Origin: Isosphaeraceae bacterium
GTDB lineage: Bacteria > Planctomycetota > Planctomycetia > Isosphaerales > Isosphaeraceae
Assembly (NCBI GenBank): GCA_025356475.1
Contig: JANXSX010000168.1
Coordinates: 1 to 64,000 of the forward strand
DNA: 64,000 nucleotides
Reading direction: 5' to 3'
Shown here: in pieces, positions 9,408 to 15,635 of the stretch
Position numbering within the stretch: the first letter of the stretch is position 1
How the letters are laid out: the number at the start of each line of letters is the position of its first letter
Made by a program: the position numbers and the translations under genes
The notes under the pieces: generated by a model
Told to the model about the DNA's origin: nothing
Seen by the model: the letters and a program-made list of their open reading frames with translations, nothing else
Database searches by the model: none

Positions 9408-10100
9408 ATGAAGGCTCCTCGAATTTCGCTGGCGACCGTTGGGTTCGTGATCTTGGTCTTGGCGATTAATTTCGCGCTGATTCGGGTTGCGTTACTTAGT
9501 TGGGAGCAAGGAGTTTGGGAGACTTTCGCCTTCCTCTTAATGCCGATGATCGACGTTCTTTTGATCGCCTGCTACCGCCTCCTGCGGGAGGAGCGGCGCA
9601 CGGCGGGGAACCTCGGGTTCGCGATTGCCGGCATGGTGGCCACCTGTTTTGTCTTCACCTTATGCCTTTACGCCCCTAACTCCGCGTTCGGTATGCTCGT
9701 CGCGTTCGCGATACCGCTCGCAATGGGGACGATCAACGCGGGGGCTAGGCTCTTCGGCAACGCTGTGATGCAGAGCAGTGCCATGCGATTCACGTGCGGA
9801 GTCGGCCTTGAGTTCCTTTTGCCTTTCGCGTTCTTCTCCCTCCCCCCCTTCATCGTGGCTTTCCTCGGTGGCCGACTCGCCCGGTATTTCGGAAAGTGTC
9901 AGACGATCGTGATCCAGGGGCTCGCGGAGAGCACGCTGGTTGAGGAATCAGCTAAGAGCAACTCGCTAACCTCAAGCACCGGCGGGTGGCACAGATGGCT
10001 ACGTTTGGGTGCCACTGGATCGTACTCGACTAGTGCACTTCGCTTCAACAGGACACTGGCCGAGTATGATCCAGTGGCACCCAGAAGTGATTACCAATGA
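9408..10100 (+). CDS. Polytopic membrane protein, unknown; C-terminus made by a repeat
   Basis: 230 residues from the ATG at 9408, with GGAGG ending 6 bp upstream (another ATG at 9402 is less well placed). Several hydrophobic segments: residues ~8-30, 42-60, 70-95, 97-115 and 125-155. No family is recognised. The last ~30 residues (LGATGSYSTSALRFNRTLAE onward) are encoded by a palindromic repeat whose second copy lies at 11097-11170, where it is not part of a gene. The repeat probably inserted into the 3' end and supplied a new stop. This is the first gene of the accessory island. Confidence 0.65.
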   Translation: MKAPRISLATVGFVILVLAINFALIRVALLSWEQGVWETFAFLLMPMIDVLLIACYRLLREERRTAGNLGFAIAGMVATCFVFTLCLYAPNSAFGMLVAFAIPLAMGTINAGARLFGNAVMQSSAMRFTCGVGLEFLLPFAFFSLPPFIVAFLGGRLARYFGKCQTIVIQGLAESTLVEESAKSNSLTSSTGGWHRWLRLGATGSYSTSALRFNRTLAEYDPVAPRSDYQ

Positions 10101-10110
10101 AATCTGTACG
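9991..10110. repeat. MITE-like palindromic element, copy 1
   Basis: Core 10007-10082 is an imperfect palindrome: GGGTGCCACTGGATCGTACT on the left against AGTATGATCCAGTGGCACCC on the right. Flanking sequence (AGATGGCTACGT before, CAGAAGTGATTACCAATGA after) is also conserved in copy 2, so the repeat unit is about 120 bp. It carries no gene and has no transposase beside it. It overlaps the 3' end of the membrane protein gene. Confidence 0.8.
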
Positions 10111-10120
10111 TAGTCGAAAT

Positions 10121-10173
10121 GTGACACTGATGCCTATATTTTACGGTAATGAATCGGACTCGACCCGTGCCAC
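10121..10173 (+). repeat. ~53 bp palindromic element, copy 1 of 5
   Basis: Begins GTGACACTGATGCCTATATT and ends GGACTCGACCCGTGCCAC. The outer ends can pair (GTGRCA with TGCCAC). In other copies an inner stem TGATGC/GCATCA is visible. All five copies are in the same orientation. It sits just upstream of the first PIN gene. Confidence 0.75.
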
Positions 10174-10295
10174 GTGCGTTCGGAATCGTCCGGAGTTGGT
10201 CAAGGCCTCCAGGACACCCCGAACTGCCAGTTCAGGCCGTAGATTGCCCTTCCAGCCAGCGATCTTTACCCAAATTCGCGCAGCAACTGCCGAAC

Positions 10296-10302
10296 GTTAG
10301 GC
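10296..10302 (+). other. attC-like half-site (R' box) before PIN toxin 1
   Basis: GTTAGGC matches the integron R' consensus GTTRRRY and is preceded by GCCGAAC. The toxin ATG begins only 4 bp later, the usual geometry of a cassette gene following a recombination site. No convincing left half is seen; copy 1 of the 53 bp palindrome lies where it would be expected. Confidence 0.5.
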
Positions 10303-10306
10303 AATT

Positions 10307-10780
10307 ATGGCTCAACGAGTGTACATCGAAACAACCGTCGTGAGCTACCTGACAGCACGGCCCAACCGCGACGTGGTGATTGCCGGGCATCAGCAGGTCA
10401 CCCATGAATGGTGGGACATGCGACGGCAGGACTACGAGCTCTGTGTCTCGCAACTGGTTCGTAAAGAGGCCGGGGCAGGGGATTCTCAAGCTGCTCAACA
10501 ACGGCTTGAAGTGTTGAAAACCATGACTCTACTGGAGACCTCGGACCAGGCCTTGGATTTGGCGAAGGAACTGATACTGTCAGGAGCGCTTCCCGCGAAG
10601 GCTGCAGCCGACGCATTGCATATTGCCGTCGCTGCCATGAACGGGATACCCTACCTGTTGACGTGGAACTGCCGCCACTTGGCAAATGCCACGATGCGAC
10701 CCATGATCGAGAACGTTTGTGCGCGGAAGGGTCTTGAGGCCCCGATGATCTGCACGCCTGAGGAACTCTTGGAGGCATAG
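10307..10780 (+). CDS. PIN-domain protein, VapC-like toxin of a toxin-antitoxin pair
   Basis: 157 residues. PIN-fold acidic positions are visible: YIETTVVSYL near the N-terminus, KEAG in the middle, AADALHIAVA, then TWNCRHLANA. VapC-type PIN proteins are Mg-dependent RNases that cut tRNA or rRNA when freed from the antitoxin. The start codon lies next to an attC-like half-site, with no ribosome site upstream. The small partner gene starts 3 bp after the stop (toxin first, antitoxin second). It is paralogous to the broken PIN gene at 11851-12336 with the same gene order. Confidence 0.82.
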   Translation: MAQRVYIETTVVSYLTARPNRDVVIAGHQQVTHEWWDMRRQDYELCVSQLVRKEAGAGDSQAAQQRLEVLKTMTLLETSDQALDLAKELILSGALPAKAAADALHIAVAAMNGIPYLLTWNCRHLANATMRPMIENVCARKGLEAPMICTPEELLEA

Positions 10781-10782
10781 TC

Positions 10783-11031
10783 ATGAACGATCCCATTGTG
10801 GATGAGGTTCGGCACATTCGCGAGGCCCACGCAGCGATGTTCAACTACGACCTTGATGCGATCTTCCGAGACATCAAGGAACAAGAGAAAATGAGCGGGC
10901 TAAAGTTCGTTTCTTATCCCCCGCGCAGGACAGAGCCGAACCAGGCGCTGCAGCCGACCGGGGCCGCTCTACCGGTTTCTCAGGATTCACAGTCGCCCGA
11001 AGCGGACCCAGCGGCTGACTTGTCACGTTAA
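10783..11031 (+). CDS. Probable antitoxin of PIN pair 1, tail encoded by attC
   Basis: 82 residues. The first ~45 (MNDPIVDEVRHIREAHAAMF and on to KEQEKMSGLKF) align with the partner of PIN pair 2 (MTHNPILEELYAIREQLLAD), so this is a real conserved small protein. From about residue 52 the sequence NQALQPTGAALPV is a translation of the attC-like site 10935-11033, and the stop lies within that site. Antitoxin function is inferred from position and size; no DNA-binding domain is recognised. Confidence 0.68.
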   Translation: MNDPIVDEVRHIREAHAAMFNYDLDAIFRDIKEQEKMSGLKFVSYPPRRTEPNQALQPTGAALPVSQDSQSPEADPAADLSR

Positions 11032-11033
11032 AC
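10935..11033 (+). other. attC-like recombination site A
   Basis: The left box is GCCGAAC (RYYYAAC with one mismatch) and the right box GTTAAAC (fits GTTRRRY). The inner arms pair: CAGCCGACCGGGGCCGCT against AGCGGACCCAGCGGCTG. Length is 99 bp. It follows PIN pair 1 and overlaps the antitoxin tail. Confidence 0.65.
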
Positions 11034-11080
11034 CGACCGTCCCCGAGCCTGGAGACTTGCGTCCACTTGAATGCGATCGC

Positions 11081-11200
11081 CATAGATGGATACGTCGGTG
11101 CCACTGGATCGTACTCGACTAGTGCACTTCGCCTCAGCAGAACACTGGTCGAGTACGACCCAGTGGCACCCAGAAGTGATTGCCAATGACACTTGTGCGG
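11081..11200. repeat. MITE-like palindromic element, copy 2
   Basis: Core 11097-11170: GGTGCCACTGGATCGTACTC against GAGTACGACCCAGTGGCACC, better paired than copy 1. Outer flanks AGATGGATACGTC and CAGAAGTGATTGCCAATGA match copy 1. It lies between attC-like site A and the IS110 remnant and contains no gene. Confidence 0.8.
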
Positions 11201-11298
11201 ATTCAATTGACTAGGCCAAGGGACAGCAGACCCAGTCCTGAGTTTCTTGTGCCTCAGCGTCCTTGGTTGGGCAGCTTGTCATCCGCCAACTTCCGCAA

Positions 11299-11352
11299 GT
11301 GGCACGGATGCCGATGTTTTTGCGATAATGCATTGGACTCGATCAATGCCAC
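11299..11352 (+). repeat. ~53 bp palindromic element, copy 2 of 5
   Basis: Starts GTGGCACGGATGCCGATGTT, contains AATGCATTGGACTCGATC and ends AATGCCAC. It has the same orientation as the other four copies. The remnant IS110 frame on the opposite strand runs into it. Confidence 0.75.
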
Positions 11353-11365
11353 CTGCCTGATGGAG

Positions 11366-11760
11366 TAGTGCCAAGGCCGCAGTTCTTGCCGGGCTTGATC
11401 AATCAACCGACGGATCTTCTCGACCTCGGGAGTGTCGTCGCGACGGATCGCCCGACGCTGCGCATTCTCGCGGTCGTGAACCTGGCGATCCACGAGTTTC
11501 CAACGCTCGAACTCGCGGAGAATGCAGTCGCGAAGTTCCGTCGCAACCGGCTTGCCGTCCCACTGGCGAAGTTCTTCAAGACGTTTCGGCAAATGTTCAT
11601 CAACGGAGATATCAAGACCGATATTCACAAGCAATCCTTTGATGCGATTGGAGTGTTCGGTGCGCTCGTTTTTCAAGGCCATGAGTTCGCGATGAAGCTG
11701 GCGGCGGTCCTCATCGTCGGGCGAGGGGACGTTGACGACGCTCCAAAAGTGGCAACAACA
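11366..11760 (-). pseudogene. IS110-family transposase fragment
   Basis: On the minus strand the frame reads WSVVNVPSPDDEDRRQLHRE, then ERTEHSNRIKGLLVNIGLDI, LEELRQWDGKPV, REFERWKLVDRQ and EKIRRLIDQ. This is the middle of an IS110-type transposase, between the RuvC-like DEDD part and the C-terminal Ser-containing domain. Both ends are missing: upstream the similarity fades near 11760, and downstream the frame runs into the 53 bp palindrome. With no catalytic domains left it is a dead relic of an insertion in the array. Confidence 0.75.
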
Positions 11761-11850
11761 AGGTCGCTGAAGAATTCCCCGGGCCGGAGAGGAATGTCAG
11801 GAACCGTGGATCGGGTTGAACTCCGCCGTTCATTGCGATAGATTCACGGC

Positions 11851-12336
11851 ATGGAAACCGTCTATATCGAAACCTCGGTTGTCAGCCACGCGACCGCTCG
11901 GCCGAGCACCGATCCCGCTGTGTTGGTGTTGCAGCAACAAGCCAAAGATTGGTGGGCGAGGGAACGCCCCAAATACTCTCTCGTCACCTCTCAATTGGTA
12001 CTGGACGAGGCTTCGCTCGGCGATCCCGCCGCTGCGGCCGAACGTTTGAAGTTGCTGACAGGGATCCCGTTGATCCCGACGGACTAACGGGTCGAAATGG
12101 TTGCTGAAGAATTGATTGCTCGCTCTTTGATCCCCGAGAAAGCACGGCTTGACGCACTGCATGTTGCCTCAGCCGCCGTTGGCTCCGTACAATTCTTGCT
12201 GACGCAAAATTGCCGACATATTGCCAACGCGCACACCCTGCCGCGCGTTTATCGCGAGTTGAACGACCTGGGCTACCCGGGACTCCTGATCTACACGCCG
12301 GCGGAATTCTTGGGGAGCATCGAAGATGACTCATAA
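11851..12336 (+). pseudogene. PIN-domain (VapC-like) toxin gene with in-frame stop
   Basis: Codons 1-78 give METVYIETSVVSHATARPST onward to LTGIPLIPTD, then TAA at 12085-12087. The same frame continues with RVEMVAEELIARSLIPEKAR, LDALHVASAAVG, LTQNCRHIANAH and a TPAEF tail. Across the stop the two halves align end to end with PIN toxin 1, so a single nonsense mutation splits one gene. The N-terminal half lacks the later PIN acidic residues, so the toxin should be inactive unless the stop is read through. The antitoxin-like gene overlaps its 3' end by 11 bp and is intact. Confidence 0.82.
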
Positions 12337-12544
12337 TCCGATCCTCGAAGAACTTTACGCAATTCGCGAACAACTGCTGGCCGACGCCGGTGGTGATATT
12401 CAAAAATATCTGAGTGGTGTTCGCGAACGCGAAGCGGCTTCCGGCCGCTTGCTGGTGCGGAGGGAGGAATCGGCTTTGAGACCGAATTCGGGCCAAACCA
12501 ACGGTTGCAGCGGACGGAGTACCACCGCTGAACCTGGTCGTTAG
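12326..12544 (+). CDS. Probable antitoxin of PIN pair 2
   Basis: 72 residues. MTHNPILEELYAIREQLLAD and the following GGDIQKYLSGVREREAASG resemble the partner of PIN pair 1, which supports a genuine antitoxin family. The last ~17 residues are translated from attC-like site B. The gene appears intact although its toxin carries a stop, a common state for decaying pairs since loss of the toxin is harmless. Antitoxin role inferred from context. Confidence 0.62.
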   Translation: MTHNPILEELYAIREQLLADAGGDIQKYLSGVREREAASGRLLVRREESALRPNSGQTNGCSGRSTTAEPGR

Positions 12545-12546
12545 GC
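12492..12546 (+). other. attC-like recombination site B
   Basis: 55 bp. Left box GCCAAAC, right box GTTAGGC (fits GTTRRRY). The left arm GGTTGCAGCGG pairs with the reverse complement of the right arm (GGTTCAGCGG), leaving one unpaired G, the extrahelical base typical of attC sites that directs integrase to one strand. One of the best sites in the array. Confidence 0.78.
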
Positions 12547-12733
12547 AGTAACGTGGCGAAGGCTTGATGCGGGTTGACAGGTCCGTTACCCTCGAGGACG
12601 CTGGGCGAGAACTTGCTCATCGGACGGACGCTTTGAGCGTGGGGAGATGGCCGGTGACGGTGGGGCCGGCTGTCGCGTTCTGCCTAACCATTCGGAGTTG
12701 AAGCAGATGAGTACATCCGCTTAACTCCTCATT
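12526..12733 (+). repeat. ORF-less cassette, copy 1 of a ~210 bp duplication
   Basis: Nearly identical to 14085-14296, apart from a 4 bp indel (TTGA, in copy 2 only) and a handful of substitutions. It runs from the right half of attC B through a unique ~135 bp body to attC E1, i.e. the extent of one gene cassette. No convincing ORF is shared by both copies. TTGACAGGTCCGTTACCCTC contains a good -35-like hexamer, but no -10 is evident. Confidence 0.85.
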
Positions 12734-12737
12734 CGGC
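12682..12737 (+). other. attC-like recombination site E1
   Basis: Left box GCCTAAC is a perfect RYYYAAC. The stem GGAGTTGAAGC pairs with GCTTAACTCC, leaving one extrahelical G. The right box ATTCGGC departs from consensus. It closes copy 1 of the ORF-less cassette. Confidence 0.75.
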
Positions 12738-12955
12738 GGCTCCCGTTCTCAACGTCCTTGGCCATATGCCGCGGCGTCAATCTCGCCTATCACCTCGGGA
12801 TTTCGCTTGCCTTCTGTCGCTGGTCGAGCCATTCTCAAATCTGTGATTGCGAAGCCGGTGGTGGCGGCGAAATTCGCCCCCTAACACCGTGATGCAGCGG
12901 ACCCCGCCCCGACGCGACGCTTGACCCGAGGCCGGAACCTCGATAAGGTTTGGTT
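12738..12955 (+). other. Cassette debris with attC-like left half
   Basis: No gene is supported. At 12879 CCCTAACACCGTGATGCAGC, then GGACCCC, matches the left arms of attC C and D, but no matching right arm or GTTRRRY box follows before the DUF433 gene. It reads as a degraded cassette boundary. Confidence 0.5.
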
Positions 12956-13177
12956 ATGGTGACTCTCCGCCGCAGCCCGGTCCGTTCCGACCCCGCCCTG
13001 ATGGGCGGGACGCTCGTTTTCCGCGCTAGCCGCGTGCCTGCCCAGACGCTGCTCGATTACCTTGATGATGGGTACGCCCTCGACGACTTCCTGGAGATGT
13101 TCCCCTCGGTGGATCGCGGGGACGCCGAGGAGTTCTTCCGACTGGCGCGGGGCGAGGCCGATGCTGATCGTCCTTGA
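12956..13177 (+). CDS. DUF433 antitoxin
   Basis: 73 residues. Fits the DUF433 winged-helix family (GGTLVFRASRVPAQTLLDYL, then a DDFLEMFPSV segment). DUF433 proteins are commonly the antitoxin of DUF5615 PIN-like toxins, and a DUF5615 gene overlaps it by 17 bp here. AAGG lies 9 bp before the ATG. Expected role: neutralise the toxin and repress the operon. Confidence 0.85.
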   Translation: MVTLRRSPVRSDPALMGGTLVFRASRVPAQTLLDYLDDGYALDDFLEMFPSVDRGDAEEFFRLARGEADADRP

Positions 13178-13511
13178 CGAGAACTTGCCCCGGCCGATGG
13201 CGCGATTCTTCGGCCCTGAGCATCAGGTGGTTACGGTCCAAGAACTCGGCCTCGCGGGAACGTTGAACGGCTCGCTCCTGTCCCGCTTGGAAGGCCATCA
13301 CGACGTCTTCGTCACGGCCGATAAGAACCTGCGGTATCAACAAAACCTCAAGGGTCGAAGCCTGGCCATCGTCGAACTGCCGACGAACCGGCTTCCGCTC
13401 CTCAAGATCATCGCGGCGCGGATCGAATCCGCCGTAACGTCAGCGACGCCTGGCGCGTACATCGAAGTCTCGATGCCTATACCACCGACGACCAACGGCA
13501 CCGCCCCCTAA
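13161..13511 (+). CDS. DUF5615 PIN-like toxin
   Basis: 116 residues. Begins MLIVLDENLPRPMARFF, the conserved LDENLP acidic start of the DUF5615 Mut7-C/PIN-like family. A second acidic motif VFVTADKNLRYQQNL is also typical. Proposed activity is ribonuclease held in check by the upstream DUF433 protein. The start overlaps the antitoxin gene, showing coupled translation. The C-terminal ~15 residues (SMPIPPTTNGTAP) run into attC C. Confidence 0.85.
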   Translation: MLIVLDENLPRPMARFFGPEHQVVTVQELGLAGTLNGSLLSRLEGHHDVFVTADKNLRYQQNLKGRSLAIVELPTNRLPLLKIIAARIESAVTSATPGAYIEVSMPIPPTTNGTAP

Positions 13512-13608
13512 CCCGGCGCTGCAGCGGACCCCGGCCACGGGCCTCGCTGACTTATGCTCTTATGCTCATTTGTCCGCGGTTCGGGTCCACTGAGCTTTAT
13601 TGTTAGGC
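13506..13608 (+). other. attC-like recombination site C
   Basis: 103 bp. Left CCCTAAC, right box GTTAGGC. The left arm GCTGCAGCGGACCC pairs with the reverse complement of the right arm (GCTCAGTGGACCC), leaving one extrahelical G. It follows the DUF433/DUF5615 pair and precedes the next gene by 17 bp. Confidence 0.78.
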
Positions 13609-13625
13609 ATCAAGGAGTCCTGGGC

Positions 13626-14009
13626 ATGGCAAAGGCGATGCGCCGTCTGTTGATCGTGACCTCGCTCGGCTGCCTCCTCCTCTGCGCGGGAATCCTCGCG
13701 CTCGGACTCGCGGCGTGGGCCGTCGTGGCTGCGGGGGCGGGCACTGCGGCGGAATACCTCGTCGCGGTGGGCCTGGCCGTCCTCCTCCCGACCTCCTTCA
13801 TCGTCGCGGGCGGGCTGGTGCCGGGGCCGCCCCGCCGCACATGGCCGGTCATCTCGTGCCCGCATTGTGGCGAGGTCTTCCCCGCCGGCGTTGGGCCGAT
13901 GCCCGACCGGGTGTGCATGACCCGGTCGTTCTCCGACAAGCCCCCCGTGATGGGCATGCACGGGAAGTCATCGTTGAAGAGCGGCCTGTGGGATGACGAA
14001 CTCGCCTAA
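13626..14009 (+). CDS. Small membrane protein with CxxC, cassette-borne
   Basis: 127 residues from an ATG with AAGGAG 8 bp upstream. Two adjacent hydrophobic segments (residues ~9-33 and 41-62) are followed by a cytosolic or exported part with ISCPHCGEVFPAGVG, a single zinc-ribbon-like CxxC. No named family is recognised. The gene lies entirely between attC C and attC D (its stop overlaps attC D), so it is the sole ORF of a cassette. Confidence 0.7.
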   Translation: MAKAMRRLLIVTSLGCLLLCAGILALGLAAWAVVAAGAGTAAEYLVAVGLAVLLPTSFIVAGGLVPGPPRRTWPVISCPHCGEVFPAGVGPMPDRVCMTRSFSDKPPVMGMHGKSSLKSGLWDDELA

Positions 14010-14105
14010 CCTCACGCTGCAGCGGACCCCGGCCACGGGCCGCGCTTTCCCCGCTCTCGTAGCTCACTGGTCCGTGGTCGGGTTCGCTGAACCTGGTCGT
14101 TCGGC
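14004..14105 (+). other. attC-like recombination site D
   Basis: 102 bp. Left box GCCTAAC (perfect). Left arm CTGCAGCGGACCCCGGCCAC faces a right arm whose reverse complement reads TTCAGCGAACCCGACCACGG, again with an unpaired G. The right box GTTCGGC has one mismatch to GTTRRRY. Left arms of sites C, D and the debris at 12879 are nearly identical, as expected for one array. Confidence 0.75.
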
Positions 14106-14296
14106 AGTAACGCGGCGAAGGCTTGATTGATGCGGGTTGACAGGTCCGTTACGCTCGAGGACACTGGGCGAAAACTTGCTCATCGGACGGACGCTTCGAG
14201 CGTGGGGAGATGGCCGGTGACGGTGGGGCCGGCTGTCGCGTTCTGCCTAACCATTCGGAGTTGAAGCAGATGAGTACATCCGCTTAACTCCTCATT
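14085..14296 (+). repeat. ORF-less cassette, copy 2 of a ~210 bp duplication
   Basis: Matches 12526-12733 over its full length; differences include one 4 bp insertion (GCTTGATTGATGCGG here against GCTTGATGCGG). It follows attC D and ends in attC E2. The two copies sit behind different cassettes, which fits cassette duplication rather than tandem slippage. Confidence 0.85.
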
Positions 14297-14300
14297 AGAC
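14245..14300 (+). other. attC-like recombination site E2
   Basis: 56 bp. Left box GCCTAAC, right box ATTAGAC (one mismatch to GTTRRRY). The stem GGAGTTGAAGC/GCTTAACTCC has one extrahelical G. Spacing and sequence resemble the ~60 bp attC sites of mobile integrons. Confidence 0.78.
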
Positions 14301-14335
14301 GACCAGAAATCCAAGCCAGATCGGAATCGTATTGA

Positions 14336-14842
14336 ATGGGGCCTTTCTTCATTTTGTTGAGCCACGCCGTAACGGTGCTCGGAATCGTTGCTCTTGGGTA
14401 CGGTGCGTACCTCGCAATTGTCACAACCAAATCCATTCCAGAGCGAATCGTCCGCGGCTTGGCGTTAACCGCCGGAACCTTCGCTTACTTGGCAGCGAAG
14501 GCCCTCGGGATCTCGCTGCCATCACTTATCGTTCAATCCGTCGAAGGAGGCAAATGGTACTCGCTTATTTTCCTCGGAGCAATCATCCCTTCGCTCGCCG
14601 GGTTTTTCTTGATTCGTTATGTTATGGCTTGCATGATGAAGCATGACGCAATTGCCATTCGAGTGATGCTTATGATCTCCGCACTGGTGCTTGTTATGTT
14701 CGGAGATGTCTATATTGTTGCCGCTGGCGAGGCGAAACTCGATGATATGCGCCCCTTACTTCCAAATGTCACATTCCTGTTGACCATGATGTGCTACATT
14801 GTTTTCGAATACCGTCCCAAAGATCCCGATTCGCTCGAATAA
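14336..14842 (+). CDS. Membrane protein of unknown function, last clear cassette ORF
   Basis: 168 residues with five probable membrane segments (about residues 4-27, 40-58, 75-95, 104-124 and 137-157), among them LSHAVTVLGIVALGYGAYLA and MLMISALVLVMFGDVYIVAA. No family recognised. It starts 35 bp after attC E2 and is followed not by an attC but, 25 bp on, by copy 3 of the 53 bp palindrome. Confidence 0.7.
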   Translation: MGPFFILLSHAVTVLGIVALGYGAYLAIVTTKSIPERIVRGLALTAGTFAYLAAKALGISLPSLIVQSVEGGKWYSLIFLGAIIPSLAGFFLIRYVMACMMKHDAIAIRVMLMISALVLVMFGDVYIVAAGEAKLDDMRPLLPNVTFLLTMMCYIVFEYRPKDPDSLE

Positions 14843-14867
14843 TGCATCGCATAGTTGGTACCGGCAG

Positions 14868-14920
14868 TTGGCACTGATGCCCTAGTTGTGCGACAAAGCA
14901 TCGGGCTCAATCAATGCCAC
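14868..14920 (+). repeat. ~53 bp palindromic element, copy 3 of 5
   Basis: TTGGCACTGATGCCCTAGTT to CTCAATCAATGCCAC. It separates the membrane protein gene from the RelE-type toxin-antitoxin pair. Confidence 0.75.
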
Positions 14921-15030
14921 CTGTTGAGCAAATCAGGGCTGGCTCGCCCGAAGCTGTCGCCTATCGTCGAACCCTCGCCCGTGCTAATATCACGAGGGTG
15001 AAATTTCCTCCAGAGGAGGTCTCTCGGGCG

Positions 15031-15255
15031 ATGAGTCAAACCCTGGAACAACTCGGGATCGACCGGCTGAGCGTCCCAGACCGCTTGGAGTTAATCGGTC
15101 AGATCTGGGACAGTATCGACGCGAGTGAAGGTGTCGTGCCGATCCCCAATTGGCACTCGCGTGAGTTGGAGCGGCGACGGGCTGCCGCCGAAGTCGATCC
15201 CAATGCGAGCATCCCTTGGGAGGTCGTCAAGGCACGCCTGGCCGACCGATCGTGA
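15031..15255 (+). CDS. Addiction-module antitoxin (Unstab_antitox family)
   Basis: 74 residues from the ATG at 15031, with GAGGAGGT 10 bp upstream. SVPDRLELIGQIWDSIDASE, then IPNWHSRELERRRAAAEVDP and IPWEVVKARL, are typical of the PF09720 antitoxin family, which pairs with RelE/ParE toxins. The stop overlaps the toxin's GTG start (GTGA). The longer frame from 14914 overlaps palindrome copy 3 and is rejected. Confidence 0.88.
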   Translation: MSQTLEQLGIDRLSVPDRLELIGQIWDSIDASEGVVPIPNWHSRELERRRAAAEVDPNASIPWEVVKARLADRS

Positions 15256-15554
15256 AAATGCCCGTTGTCCTCCGCTCGGAAGCTGCGATTGATCTTCTCG
15301 TGGCTCGTGATTGGTACGATCAACAAAGTGACGGTCTGGGCGACCTGTTTTCGGCCCAAGCCTCAGCCGTCTTCGATCGGGTGGGCGCGATGCCCGAGTT
15401 GTTTGCCTTGATTGCACGAGATATTCGCGCGTGCCGTCTGCAGAGGTTCCCGTACGTGGTTTACTATCGGGTGCTGGTCGATCGCGTGGAGGTATTGGCC
15501 GTTCTTCACGGAAGCCGTGATCCATCAGCCTGGCGGTCTCTCACCTCCCCGTAA
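15252..15554 (+). CDS. RelE/ParE-family toxin
   Basis: 100 residues, GTG start coupled to the antitoxin stop. LRSEAAIDLLVARDWYDQQS, then RACRLQRFPYVVYYRVLVDR and VLAVLHGSRDP, fit the RelE/ParE fold. RelE toxins cleave mRNA on the ribosome and ParE toxins poison gyrase; sequence alone does not decide which. The gene is bracketed by palindrome copies 3 and 4. Confidence 0.88.
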   Translation: MKMPVVLRSEAAIDLLVARDWYDQQSDGLGDLFSAQASAVFDRVGAMPELFALIARDIRACRLQRFPYVVYYRVLVDRVEVLAVLHGSRDPSAWRSLTSP

Positions 15555-15565
15555 ACTCTTTGGCA

Positions 15566-15620
15566 GGTGGCACTGATGCCTATGTTTTGCGAGAATGCAT
15601 TGGACTCAGCCCGTGCCACC
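15566..15620 (+). repeat. ~53 bp palindromic element, copy 4 of 5
   Basis: GGTGGCACTGATGCCTATGT to CTCAGCCCGTGCCACC, with the best outer stem of the set (GGTGGCAC/GTGCCACC). It starts 12 bp after the toxin stop and ends 15 bp before the next start codon. Confidence 0.8.
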
Positions 15621-15635
15621 CGCCGGGTGACGATC

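Noticed and set aside
11368-11841. 157-residue plus-strand frame
   Set aside because: Antisense of the IS110 transposase fragment, which is recognisable on the minus strand.
12291-12620. 109-residue minus-strand frame through the ORF-less cassette
   Set aside because: The 4 bp indel between the two cassette copies breaks this frame in copy 2, so it is not a conserved product.
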